From: Candidatus Gastranaerophilales bacterium
Lineage (GTDB): Bacteria; Cyanobacteriota; Vampirovibrionia; Gastranaerophilales; Gastranaerophilaceae
DNA length: 64,000 bases
Reading direction: 5' to 3'
Assembly (NCBI GenBank): GCA_944324225.1
Contig: CALUVL010000002.1
Span: 62,001 to 126,000, forward strand
Part shown: in pieces, positions 31,810-39,984 of the stretch
Layout of the letters: the number at the start of each line of letters is the position of its first letter
How positions within the stretch are numbered: the first letter of the stretch is position 1
The notes under the pieces: model-generated
The model's input: the letters and a program-made list of their open reading frames with translations, nothing else
Database searches by the model: none
Told to the model about the DNA's origin: nothing
Translations under genes and position numbers: made by a program

Positions 31810-33477
31810 TTAAACTTCAAAAAGAGAACGCAATCTAGCTTCAATGTCTTCTTCGTCCAGATCTTGAGTGATTTTGTTCAAATCAATTGCCATCTGGTAA
31901 TAGTGTGCGGCATCATTGGTAAAACCCATCTGCTGACTTGCACGTCCTGCATTAAAGTATGCAAGAGTGTAGCTGGGATTAAGCTCAATTGCCTCTTCAA
32001 AGTACTCTAGAGCTTCTTCTGCATCCATCAATCCGTCAAGATAAAGTATGCCTAAATTGTTATGAGCAAACTCATTTTCCGGATTAAGTTCAATTGCCTT
32101 GTGATAAGACACAAGTGCCTCTTCCAGAAAATCCTTTTCCCACAGAGCAATGCCGCATTTTGAATAACCTCTGTAGTCATTCGGATTGAGAGTAATTGCA
32201 TCACAATATGTCTTGATAGCTTTGTCCAGATCATATTCAGCCATATAAATATCACCTAGCGCAAGATATATATCATAATTATTCGGATCAAGAATTATAC
32301 CCGCCTGATAAGTTGCAACGGCTGCTTCCATATTGCCCTGTACTTCGCCGTAGATTGAGCCTAGAGCCTGACATACAATTGATGTCCACTCATTATCAGG
32401 ATTTAACTCAATTGCTTTTTTATAATGCTCTATCGCATCATCATAGAGCTCTGCTTTTGAATAGGCATAAGCCAAGGAATTATTATAAAACGGATTATCA
32501 GGATTCTCGTCTACAGCAAGCTTAAAAGCACTGATAGAATTTATCTTGTCTTCTTTTCTCAGATATAAATGTCCAAGCTCATAGTATATTTGAGCTTTCT
32601 CTATATCAAATGACAATAGTTTTTCATAACAGTCGATGGTTTCATCTGTATTTTCAGGAAAGTATGTTTGGAGTACCGTTGCAAGTTTTACAAGTACATC
32701 CCTGTTAAGCGGATTTGCTTCTAAAACCCTTCTATAGCAGTCTACAGCCATTTCAAGTTCATTATTTTTAAGAGCCAGATCGCCCATTTTGCCATAAAAT
32801 AAATCGCTGTGGTTTGTATTAGAAACTGCCTGCTTGTAAATATTTTCTGCAATTGGATAAAGCTTAAATTTTTCCAAAAATTTGCCTACTGTATTATATG
32901 TAAATACGGAAAAATCATCGGTCATGCTTTTGCAGAACATTTTAATACTGGCTCTGTCCCAGGCAAGCATCAAACTGCCTGACAGAAAATAATACAAAAA
33001 GTTCAAATAATCAGAAGCAGTTCCGTTTTTGGCATTAATTTTCTGCAAAATAGTCTGGGAAAGAATAAGCCTAGGGCGTGCAGAGTTAAGTTTGCCCATC
33101 TTGATTGCCGACTTAAATTCCTGCTCTGCAGAACCGAAATCTTCAGCCATTTTCATAAAAAAGCCTGTATATATATGTGCATTCATGTTTTTTGGTGCAA
33201 GAGAAACTGCTGTCTTACATTGTTCGATAGCAGTATCAAGGCTAATCTGCCCCTGTTCAAACATAAGACTTGCAAGTCTGTAATAAGCTTCTGGCATAGT
33301 CGGATCAAGTTTAACCGCATCAATATAGTATTCAATCGCTTCATTAAGATCCTGACAGTTTTGCCGTATAAGATATCTTTCATGAGCTACACGGGCTTTT
33401 TCTAAAGAATTTCTGGCTTTTTCGGCATTTTGATTATCTGTAGCCAATATAGGCTGTGCAAGAATTTGTTCTGACAT
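31810..33477 (-). CDS. Large TPR-repeat protein
   Basis: A 555-residue protein almost wholly made of about 13-14 tetratricopeptide repeats (for example AIEYYIDAVKLDPTMPEAYYRLASL, NPLNRDVLVKLATVL, ELNPDNEW). It has no signal peptide or catalytic domain, so it is probably a scaffold for protein contacts in the cytoplasm. ATG at 33477 is chosen over the one at 33489 because GGAG lies six bases before it. It diverges from umuC. A second TPR gene lies at 50711. Confidence 0.88.
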   Translation of the reverse strand: MSEQILAQPILATDNQNAEKARNSLEKARVAHERYLIRQNCQDLNEAIEYYIDAVKLDPTMPEAYYRLASLMFEQGQISLDTAIEQCKTAVSLAPKNMNAHIYTGFFMKMAEDFGSAEQEFKSAIKMGKLNSARPRLILSQTILQKINAKNGTASDYLNFLYYFLSGSLMLAWDRASIKMFCKSMTDDFSVFTYNTVGKFLEKFKLYPIAENIYKQAVSNTNHSDLFYGKMGDLALKNNELEMAVDCYRRVLEANPLNRDVLVKLATVLQTYFPENTDETIDCYEKLLSFDIEKAQIYYELGHLYLRKEDKINSISAFKLAVDENPDNPFYNNSLAYAYSKAELYDDAIEHYKKAIELNPDNEWTSIVCQALGSIYGEVQGNMEAAVATYQAGIILDPNNYDIYLALGDIYMAEYDLDKAIKTYCDAITLNPNDYRGYSKCGIALWEKDFLEEALVSYHKAIELNPENEFAHNNLGILYLDGLMDAEEALEYFEEAIELNPSYTLAYFNAGRASQQMGFTNDAAHYYQMAIDLNKITQDLDEEDIEARLRSLFEV

Positions 33478-33634
33478 TATGAGCTCCATATAAGATGTAT
33501 AATAATTTTTTTCGTCATATATATATTAAACTTTATCCAATAATTTAAAAATCGTATGAATGTACCAGATGAAAGAATAATTTATACTAAAGTTGGAAAG
33601 TGTTTTAGATTTTATACGCATAATATTTATTATG

Positions 33635-33640
33635 TATAAT
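33635..33640 (+). promoter_or_regulatory. -10 element giving a leaderless umuC mRNA
   Basis: TATAAT ends exactly six bases before the ATG at 33647. TTATAC at 33612-33617 is a poor -35 with 17-base spacing. No ribosome binding site. Confidence 0.45.
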
Positions 33641-33646
33641 GATACT

Positions 33647-34894
33647 ATGCAGGAAAAATTGGAAATTTTACAAAAAGCAAATGATAATATTGATGTGAAT
33701 AAATCTGTTATTGCGCTTGTAGATTGTGATTCTTTTTTTGTTTCCTGCGAGCAGAAGGTTAATCCTGAACTTAAAGGAAAAGCTGTTTGTGTATTATCCG
33801 GACACGGTGAGTGTGTAATTTCCCGCTCCCGTGAGGCTAAGGCTCTTGGTATTCCAATGGGTATTCCGACTTTCAAAATGACTAAGGATATGAAGGAAAA
33901 ATCAATCCTTATTACTGCTTCTCACGGATTGTACGGTGAAATTTCTGAAGAAGTTATGAATGTTTTAAAAAGTTTCAGCCCAAAAGTTGAAGAATATTCC
34001 ATTGATGAAGCTTTTGTTGAATTGTCGGGGTTGGAACGTCTTTATAAGAAAAATTATTTTGAGATTGCAAAAATGATAAGACAGGAATTGCTTGATAAAG
34101 TTGACATTCCTGTTTCAATAGGTGTCAGTACGTCAAAATCTCTGGCAAAACTTGCTTCTGACAAGGCAAAGAATATTGAGGGCGGAATATTCTTTGTAGG
34201 AGCAAATAAAGTGGAAACGGTACTTAAAAACACGTCTGTTGAAGAAATTTGGGGAATAGGCCGAAATCTTTCAAAACTGCTGCGGCAAAACGGCATTCTA
34301 ACTGCCTACGAACTTGTACAAAAAAGTGACTCGTGGCTTGATAAGCAGATTGGCATAAGAGGTTTGGAAATGAAGCATGAACTTCTGGGAGAAACGGTTT
34401 CACGGGTTGATAACAGTTTTAAACCGCCAAAATCAATACAAAATACAAGTGCTTTCGGGTGTTTTACGTCTGATTTGAACTTTATCAAAAATCAACTTAA
34501 TTATCATATCCACAATTCTTGTAAGAAACTCAGAAAACTTAATCTTAAATGCCGTGGAATAGGTGTTATGTTAAGGACAAAAGTAGAATTCAAAGTATAT
34601 TACGAAAAAATTACTATCCCGCAGGCGACCTGTTATGAATGGGAAATTTCAGATATAGTCTTTGATTTGCTTGAAAAAATCTATAATCCTAATATAGTTT
34701 ATAGAAGTTCCGGAGTAATTCTGGAGAATTTTATATCTACAGGCGAAGAGCAAATATTTTTGTTTTCAGATAATGAGAAAAGTGAAAAATCTGAACGGCT
34801 TGCAAAAAGTATTGACAAATTGGAAAGTAAATTCGGAAAGAATATTATTCAAACCGGTTTTACCAGAAACGGGTTTGAAAATAAAAATAATTAA
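33647..34894 (+). CDS. Y-family DNA polymerase, UmuC/ImpB type
   Basis: A translesion polymerase of 415 residues. The palm begins ALVDCDSFFVSCEQ, followed by VISRSREAKALGIPMG and YSIDEAFVELSG with the catalytic SIDEAF acids. Later come IPVSIGVSTSKSLAKLASDKAK and the helix-hairpin-helix EEIWGIGRNLSKLL. The C-terminal little-finger domain is complete. The VSCE and NPELKGK pattern is closer to UmuC than DinB. No umuD partner is adjacent. The start at 33647, not 33593, is set by the -10 element six bases upstream. No LexA box was recognised. Confidence 0.9.
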   Translation: MQEKLEILQKANDNIDVNKSVIALVDCDSFFVSCEQKVNPELKGKAVCVLSGHGECVISRSREAKALGIPMGIPTFKMTKDMKEKSILITASHGLYGEISEEVMNVLKSFSPKVEEYSIDEAFVELSGLERLYKKNYFEIAKMIRQELLDKVDIPVSIGVSTSKSLAKLASDKAKNIEGGIFFVGANKVETVLKNTSVEEIWGIGRNLSKLLRQNGILTAYELVQKSDSWLDKQIGIRGLEMKHELLGETVSRVDNSFKPPKSIQNTSAFGCFTSDLNFIKNQLNYHIHNSCKKLRKLNLKCRGIGVMLRTKVEFKVYYEKITIPQATCYEWEISDIVFDLLEKIYNPNIVYRSSGVILENFISTGEEQIFLFSDNEKSEKSERLAKSIDKLESKFGKNIIQTGFTRNGFENKNN

Positions 34895-34922
34895 AGCCTT
34901 CTTGAATATTCAAGAAGGCTTT
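34893..34922. terminator. Terminator between convergent umuC and SLH genes
   Basis: A fully self-complementary 30-base sequence, AAAGCCTTCTTGAA with its complement, followed by TTTGTGCTTTT on the plus strand. It overlaps the umuC stop and can serve both genes. Confidence 0.85.
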
Positions 34923-34944
34923 TGTGCTTTTGTTAATTTCTTAA

Positions 34945-36090
34945 TTACTGAATAATCCACCCATTTGTTAAGTCTATTTTGATAGGTTTAAGAAGTTTTA
35001 TTTCAACAGTATTATCCGGATAAGCATCTAATTTTTCACCTTTAAGAAGTGCTCTCACAATCTTCATAAACCAGTTCCTGTCTTTCGTAATTTCAGCAGA
35101 AGCTCTGAATGGTATGGTTTGCCCTTTTGGTGTTTCTAAAATACTGTTGTCCAGCACTAAAACACCGTTTCTTACGAACCATTTTCCTTTTCTTACGTCA
35201 AGAAGCTGACCTTTAAATTTAGAATCTTTATAAATAAGAATGAAGTTATCTCCCGGGGTTACAAAATTAGCATTTGCAACAGCTTCATAGAGATCTCCGG
35301 CTGTATTTGATTGCGAACTTACAGCTTTAGTCAGATTAACAGGAACAACAGCTCCGGCAGGAATAGTTCCGATAGAACCCTGAACTGTGGCACCTTCAAT
35401 TATGTATCCTTTACCTCGTTTTTTGCTCATAACATCAGCAAGTTTTGCGTTCGGGTTAAGTCTTGCTTCTTCAATCATTCTGTATAAGATCATTGCAACT
35501 TCAGCTCTGGTTGCTGGTCTTGTTGCTTCAATTCTTTTTTGCTTATCATTAGGCATCGTGACAAGCATATTTAAAATTTCAGCCTTTCCTGCCGGAATAA
35601 TAAAATCAACGGGTGTGTTTTTTAAGTCCTGATATCCCTTCAGAACTTCTAGAGCTTTAACGTCAGAGATTTCCTGTGTTGTAAGTGCATTAACAGCCAT
35701 TGAAATTGCTTCGGCACGAGAAACCGTATCATCAGGTCTGAAAGTTTTACTTGACTCATTATATGCAATCAATTCAAAATAAAGAGCTTTTTGAATGGCG
35801 CTGTATGCCCAGAACTCAGGGGTTACATCAGTGAAATTTACAGGTTGAGCCACACTGATATCTTCCTGTCCGAGAGCTTTAATAGCCATGCTTGCAAATT
35901 CAGCTCGTGTTACATTTTCATCCGGTTGAAATGTTCCGTCAGGATATCCTACAACAATTCCTCTTTCTCCTAGCTCTGTAATCTGTTTTGCAGCCCAGTG
36001 AGTTTCATTAACATCCGGAAATGCAAATGCGCATCCGGCAGCAATCAGTATTGCAAGGGAGGATAACATTAGTTTTAGTATATTTTTCAT
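34945..36090 (-). CDS. SLH-domain envelope protein
   Basis: A 381-residue exported protein. An N-terminal signal peptide (1-23) has likely cleavage after AFA; the nearby AAGC also weakly resembles a lipobox. Two clear SLH domains follow (FPDVNETHWAAKQI...TRAEFASMAIKAL at about 24-73, and FTDVTPEFWAYSAI...SRAEAISMAVNAL), then a third degenerate one. They bind peptidoglycan-linked polymer. The C-terminal domain (about 215-381) includes KGKWFVRNGVLVLD and resembles in style the exported protein at 49907. Cyanobacteria use SLH proteins to tie the outer membrane to the wall. AGGAGA precedes the ATG. Confidence 0.88.
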   Translation of the reverse strand: MKNILKLMLSSLAILIAAGCAFAFPDVNETHWAAKQITELGERGIVVGYPDGTFQPDENVTRAEFASMAIKALGQEDISVAQPVNFTDVTPEFWAYSAIQKALYFELIAYNESSKTFRPDDTVSRAEAISMAVNALTTQEISDVKALEVLKGYQDLKNTPVDFIIPAGKAEILNMLVTMPNDKQKRIEATRPATRAEVAMILYRMIEEARLNPNAKLADVMSKKRGKGYIIEGATVQGSIGTIPAGAVVPVNLTKAVSSQSNTAGDLYEAVANANFVTPGDNFILIYKDSKFKGQLLDVRKGKWFVRNGVLVLDNSILETPKGQTIPFRASAEITKDRNWFMKIVRALLKGEKLDAYPDNTVEIKLLKPIKIDLTNGWIIQ

Positions 36091-36159
36091 ACTCTTCTCC
36101 TTAATAAATTATTCTCATTATTATAATACACTTAATTAAGCCCTTGTACAATAATTTTT

Positions 36160-37107
36160 TTAAGTTATGTTAATCTTTGACAATAAAAAATCTTCAAAGT
36201 TGTGTGCCGCTTCCTGAAACTGTTGTGCTGATTGAGGAAACAGCCCTTCTAATGATTTTAATGATGAAAGTTTGTGAAGCCGATTTTCAGTTTCTTCTGC
36301 AAAGGATAGTGAATTTCTGAATTCTTTGTTAGTTTTGATTATATCTTTAGTTTTGCCAAGATCTGTTGATATTTTAGATAAGAACGATTTTGTAACAGTT
36401 CCGTCTTTAAGTATATCAATGTATGCAAGAGTTATTTTAGCCAGAAGTTTTTCTGCATCATTGCTGTTTTTTGCTGTCAGGTAAGTTTGGATGAATGCAT
36501 CATTAATAAATTCGTATTTTTTCCCGGGTGGATTCGGGTAAAAATCTAAAGCTGTCAATGTTCCTGTTTGTTTATCAAATTTAGTGTTTTTACCGCCTAT
36601 GTCAAGTTTCATCCCGTTTTTTGCCTGTGAATGGAGCTGTCTGAGATAATTTTTCATTGCAGGCAAAGAAAAATCATCAACATTAAATTGTGAATGAATT
36701 TCTTCGCCTTTTATGTATTTCATAATAAAAATATCATCTCCTAGTTTGGCTCGTATATGATTACCATATTCTTGGGGCGAAATATCAGATGAAAGCTTTT
36801 TATGCAGGATTTTTTCAAAAGACGTGGCATGTGGAACTTTTAGTGCAAAACCTGTGTTTTTGATTTTGTAAACACATCCACTTTTCCCTTGTCCTATTGG
36901 TGATGTATTTAAGGCTTTTAAAAGATGATGTTTGATTCCTTCCTCATTGAGTCTTAAAAGATTAACACCAAACGCATCCGCACCGTTTCTGAAGGTCGAA
37001 TTGTAGCGGATTTCTTCTATGGAAATTTTATTAAAATTTTTCCCACGGTTAAGTGTATGCGGGATATATTTTGATATACCCTTAGCATATTTTAATAAAG
37101 TTATCAT
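36160..37107 (-). CDS. Protein-kinase-fold protein
   Basis: This 315-residue protein carries kinase hallmarks: a glycine loop IGQGKSGCVYKI (71-82), lysine in FALKVP (K90), a hinge-like IMKYIKGEEI (128-137), a catalytic-loop-like KLDIGGKN with D169 and N174 five residues apart as in HRDxxxxN kinases, and a short LDFY (D188) at the DFG position. The HRD histidine is not obvious. About 70 N-terminal residues precede the lobe. It may phosphorylate proteins or small molecules. No signal peptide or transmembrane helix is present. It diverges from alkD. Confidence 0.6.
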   Translation of the reverse strand: MITLLKYAKGISKYIPHTLNRGKNFNKISIEEIRYNSTFRNGADAFGVNLLRLNEEGIKHHLLKALNTSPIGQGKSGCVYKIKNTGFALKVPHATSFEKILHKKLSSDISPQEYGNHIRAKLGDDIFIMKYIKGEEIHSQFNVDDFSLPAMKNYLRQLHSQAKNGMKLDIGGKNTKFDKQTGTLTALDFYPNPPGKKYEFINDAFIQTYLTAKNSNDAEKLLAKITLAYIDILKDGTVTKSFLSKISTDLGKTKDIIKTNKEFRNSLSFAEETENRLHKLSSLKSLEGLFPQSAQQFQEAAHNFEDFLLSKINIT

Positions 37108-37147
37108 ATTAATATAAAGTATTAAAAATAAAAAAAATTGCTTATTG

Positions 37148-37153
37148 TATAAT
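37148..37153 (+). promoter_or_regulatory. -10 element giving a leaderless alkD-like mRNA
   Basis: TATAAT, preceded by TTG, ends six bases before the ATG at 37160. There is no Shine-Dalgarno sequence and no clear -35. Confidence 0.45.
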
Positions 37154-37159
37154 CAAAAT

Positions 37160-37864
37160 ATGAAGAATGATTTTTTAGCTGAGATTTTGTCACTTAAAAA
37201 TGACGCAAAAGCCAAAAACAGCTTGCGTTTTTATAAGACGGGAAAAGGTGAATACGCTGAAGGCGATATTTTTTTAGGAATTTCTTATCCTCAAAACCGT
37301 CTTCTTGCAAAAAAATATTATAAAGATGTTTCCCTTGCAGACTTAAGAAATATGCTGGCAAGCAAATACCATGAAGTCAGAGCATGTGCACTGCTGGCGC
37401 TTGTTTTACAATATCAGTGCGGTGATGAAAGAGTTAAAACTGAAATTTACAAGTTTTATCTGGATAATGCTGAAAGGGTAAATAACTGGGATCTTGTAGA
37501 TACGTCTGCTCCTTATATAAGCGGAGATTATGCTTACAATTTTGATAAATCAGACGATTTAAGAAAACTTTCAACATCAGGACACCTTTGGAAAGAAAGA
37601 ATAAGTATTGTTTCAACATTGTATTATATAAAACATGGTAGTCTGGATTTGACTTTTGAACTTTGTAAATATTTTCTCGGGCACAGGCATGATTTAATCC
37701 AGAAGGCTTCAGGGTGGATGCTTAGAGAAGCCGGAAAAAAAGATGTAAAAGCTCTAGAATTTTTTTTGGATGAAAATATTTCCAATATGCCGAGAACAAC
37801 TTTAAGATACGCAATAGAACGTTTTCCTGAGCCGAAGCGTAAGGAATATCTATTGAAAAAGTAA
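37160..37864 (+). CDS. DNA alkylation repair protein, AlkD-like HEAT-repeat glycosylase
   Basis: AlkD-family glycosylases (PF08713) remove alkylated bases using a HEAT-repeat fold. The 234-residue protein has FYKTGKGEYAEGDIFLGISYPQNR (about 24-47), the substrate-groove region KYHEVRACALLALVLQY, VNNWDLVDTSAPYI with the conserved WD..D, and LIQKASGWMLREAGK. ATG at 37160 is chosen because a -10 element ends six bases before it. It converges on galE. Confidence 0.88.
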   Translation: MKNDFLAEILSLKNDAKAKNSLRFYKTGKGEYAEGDIFLGISYPQNRLLAKKYYKDVSLADLRNMLASKYHEVRACALLALVLQYQCGDERVKTEIYKFYLDNAERVNNWDLVDTSAPYISGDYAYNFDKSDDLRKLSTSGHLWKERISIVSTLYYIKHGSLDLTFELCKYFLGHRHDLIQKASGWMLREAGKKDVKALEFFLDENISNMPRTTLRYAIERFPEPKRKEYLLKK

Positions 37865-37870
37865 TTGGTT

Positions 37871-38878
37871 CTAACTGTTAATTTGTGCCTGAAGTTTTTT
37901 TTCCCATTGAAATGCTGATTTTATACTGTCTTCAAGAGTTTTTTCAGGGCGCCATCCTAGAATTTGCTTAGCCTTGGTATTGTCAGCAACAAGTTGAGCA
38001 GGATCTCCTTCCCGCCGTGGTTTTGTTTCTACTGAAATGTCTTTTGCTGTAACTTTTTCACATAGAGTAAAAACTTCTTTAACTGTATTTCCCGTTTTGG
38101 TCCCAAGGTTAAAAAAGTCTGTTTTACCGCCTTTTTTGAGATATTCAAGTGATAAAAGGTGTGCCTGTACAAGATCTTCTATATTGATATAATCTCTTAC
38201 ACATGTTCCGTCTTTTGTGTCATAATCTGTTCCAAACATCTGGAATGTTTTTGAGTTGGCAAATGTGGATTTTAATATATTCGGAATCAGATGAGTTTCA
38301 GGTTCATGCCATTCACCTAATCTGCTTTTTGAGTCCGCTCCGGCTACATTAAAATATCTCAGTCTTACTGACTTGATATTATAGGCTCTGTCAAAGTCAT
38401 CCATTATTTTTTCGATAGCAAGCTTTGAAAATCCGTAAGGGTTTATCGGATTTTGCGGATGAGTTTCGTCTATAGGTATTCTGACCGGTTCTCCGTATGT
38501 CGCAGCAGTCGAAGAAAAAACAATTTTATCAACATTATATTTTCTCATTGCATCAAGCAGGTTTAGAGTTCCGCAAATATTGTTACGGTAGTATTTAGCA
38601 GGATCTTTTACTGATTCTCCAACCTGTGAAAACGCTGCAAAATGGATTACTGCTTCGATATTGCCAGAGGAGAAAGCTTTATTTAAATTTTCAGTATTTA
38701 ATAAATCACCTTTTAAAAAATTAAAATTGTTACTTCTTGCAATGTTTTTTAGTGTTTCAAGGGTTTTCAAATGTCCTGTGGAGAGATTGTCAAAAACAAT
38801 AACATCATATCCTTTTTCAATAAGAGCCATTGCGCAATGGCTTCCAATATAACCTGCTCCGCCTGTTACTAAAATCAT
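37871..38878 (-). CDS. galE: UDP-glucose 4-epimerase
   Basis: It interconverts UDP-glucose and UDP-galactose with bound NAD. In 335 residues: GGAGYIGSH (about 7-15), the substrate pattern SSTAATYGEP with catalytic S/T, YGFSKLAIEKI (Y-x3-K), RYFNVAGAD and KDGTCVRDYI. ATG at 38878 is preferred, with AAGGTG eight bases upstream; a GTG four codons earlier is possible. Together with ugd it serves sugar-nucleotide supply for surface polysaccharide. Confidence 0.95.
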   Translation of the reverse strand: MILVTGGAGYIGSHCAMALIEKGYDVIVFDNLSTGHLKTLETLKNIARSNNFNFLKGDLLNTENLNKAFSSGNIEAVIHFAAFSQVGESVKDPAKYYRNNICGTLNLLDAMRKYNVDKIVFSSTAATYGEPVRIPIDETHPQNPINPYGFSKLAIEKIMDDFDRAYNIKSVRLRYFNVAGADSKSRLGEWHEPETHLIPNILKSTFANSKTFQMFGTDYDTKDGTCVRDYINIEDLVQAHLLSLEYLKKGGKTDFFNLGTKTGNTVKEVFTLCEKVTAKDISVETKPRREGDPAQLVADNTKAKQILGWRPEKTLEDSIKSAFQWEKKLQAQINS

Positions 38879-38941
38879 TTTTAGGTACACCTTTTATTTA
38901 TTTTACTAAAAAAGAGCCTTAATAAGACTCTTAAAAAAGTT

Positions 38942-39024
38942 TGGGCAGGGGTGGATTCGAACCACCGTACCCTCGCGGGAACAGATTTACAGTCTGTCGC
39001 CTTTAGCCACTCGGCCACCTACCC
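38942..39024 (-). tRNA. tRNA-Tyr (GTA)
   Basis: Acceptor GGGTAGG/CCTGCCC, anticodon loop CTGTAAA (GTA), long variable arm, T arm GGTGGTTCGAATCCACC, discriminator A; CCA not encoded. It is the last of three tRNAs in a row on the minus strand. Confidence 0.93.
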
Positions 39025-39044
39025 TTATATTAAATTTTGAAAAA

Positions 39045-39116
39045 TGCCTTTGACGGGATTTGAACCCGTGGCCTCTCCCTTACCAAGGGAGTGCGCTACC
39101 CCTGCGCCACAAAGGC
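39045..39116 (-). tRNA. tRNA-Thr (GGT)
   Basis: Acceptor GCCTTTG/CAAAGGC, anticodon stem CTCCC/GGGAG with loop TTGGTAA (GGT), T arm CGGGTTCAAATCCCG, discriminator A, no encoded CCA. Confidence 0.92.
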
Positions 39117-39140
39117 TAATTGCCACAAGGGCTTTAAAAA

Positions 39141-39212
39141 AGCCGGCAATAGGAATCGAACCTACAACCTACGGTTTACAAAACCGTTGCTCTACCGTTG
39201 AGCTATGCCGGC
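39141..39212 (-). tRNA. tRNA-Thr (TGT)
   Basis: Acceptor GCCGGCA with TTGCCGGC side, anticodon stem ACGGT/ACCGT with loop TTTGTAA (TGT), T arm GTAGGTTCGATTCCTAT, no encoded CCA. First gene of the Thr-Thr-Tyr cluster. Confidence 0.92.
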
Positions 39213-39248
39213 GTGTCACATGTCTTATTCTATTAAGAACATATTCAA

Positions 39249-39276
39249 CTGTCAAGAGTTTTGTTTGTTATATAAT
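39249..39276 (+). promoter_or_regulatory. Promoter of the DMT-family gene
   Basis: CTGTCA (39249-39254), 16 bases, TATAAT (39271-39276). The start near 39283 leaves a short leader with GAGGT before the ATG. Confidence 0.5.
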
Positions 39277-39304
39277 TATTCTGAAATTTATTGATGAGGT
39301 AAGT

Positions 39305-39646
39305 ATGATTAGACAAATTCTTCCGATTTTGCTGTTGACAGTTTCTAATATATTTATGACTTTTGCTTGGTACGGACATCTTAAATTTAAGGCAGCGCCA
39401 ATTGTGCTTGTAGTTCTTGTAAGCTGGGGAATTGCTTTTTTTGAATATTGTTTTCAAGTTCCGGCAAACAGAATCGGGCATGAATTTTATAGTGCGGCTC
39501 AGCTGAAAACTATTCAGGAAGTTATTACGCTTCTTGTTTTCAGTGTTTTTTCTGTGGCTTATCTTAAGGAAGAATTCAAGTGGAATTATCTTGTCGGATT
39601 TGTTTTTATTATCTTTGCTGTGTTTTTTATATTTAAAAAATGGTAA
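39305..39646 (+). CDS. DMT-family membrane protein (DUF486 type)
   Basis: A 113-residue protein of four predicted membrane helices (about 4-22, 30-50, 68-88, 94-110), matching the small DUF486/drug-metabolite-transporter-like family with the block FMTFAWYGHLKF and WGIAFFEYCFQVPANRIGH. Substrate unknown. A longer frame from 39044 runs through tRNA genes and is not real; ATG 39305 has GAGGT upstream. Confidence 0.82.
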   Translation: MIRQILPILLLTVSNIFMTFAWYGHLKFKAAPIVLVVLVSWGIAFFEYCFQVPANRIGHEFYSAAQLKTIQEVITLLVFSVFSVAYLKEEFKWNYLVGFVFIIFAVFFIFKKW

Positions 39647-39647
39647 G

Positions 39648-39887
39648 TTAGTTTTCACTGCTCAGAAAATCAGATAGCAATTTTCTTCTGTATTTATATT
39701 TTTTTCTCAGAAGAAATTTAACATAAAATATTTTCATAAGTCTTTGCGGATAAGTATTTTCAAAAACTTTAAGTTTATAGTTTTTGCCGTATTTTCTCTT
39801 AATTATTGAATAAAACTCCGGCAAAAACGGGGTTTTGAGTACATAGTACTGTTTTTTCAATTCATCCTGAATAATTATAAAATGCAT
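39648..39887 (-). CDS. Small basic protein of unknown function (79 aa)
   Basis: This compact, lysine- and aromatic-rich protein begins MHFIIIQDELKKQYYVLKT and has basic clusters near its end (LLRKKYKYRRKLL). No family recognised. Support for it being real: TATACT ends six bases before the ATG, the same leaderless layout as neighbours, with ATGACT-like -35 sequence. It lies between the DMT gene and the pckA terminator. Confidence 0.5.
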   Translation of the reverse strand: MHFIIIQDELKKQYYVLKTPFLPEFYSIIKRKYGKNYKLKVFENTYPQRLMKIFYVKFLLRKKYKYRRKLLSDFLSSEN

Positions 39888-39928
39888 GACAACAGTATAT
39901 ATTTATTTTGAAAAAAGTCATGTAAAAA

Positions 39929-39951
39929 CGCAGGCTTTATAAAAGCCTGCG
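39929..39951 (-). terminator. Terminator of pckA
   Basis: CGCAGGCTTT and AAAGCCTGCG form a 10-bp stem; on the minus strand TTTTTA follows. It lies 34 bases beyond the pckA stop and overlaps the upstream part of the promoter of the small gene. Confidence 0.8.
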
Positions 39952-39984
39952 CCTCCTTAGTATAATCCGGAAAGTCCGGAAAAA

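Noticed and set aside
33593-33646. Upstream start for the Y-family polymerase
   Set aside because: It would place the start before the -10 element; the family N-terminus fits the ATG at 33647.
39044-39304. N-terminal extension of the DMT protein
   Set aside because: It reads through two tRNA-Thr genes on the other strand; the promoter and ribosome site lie after them.
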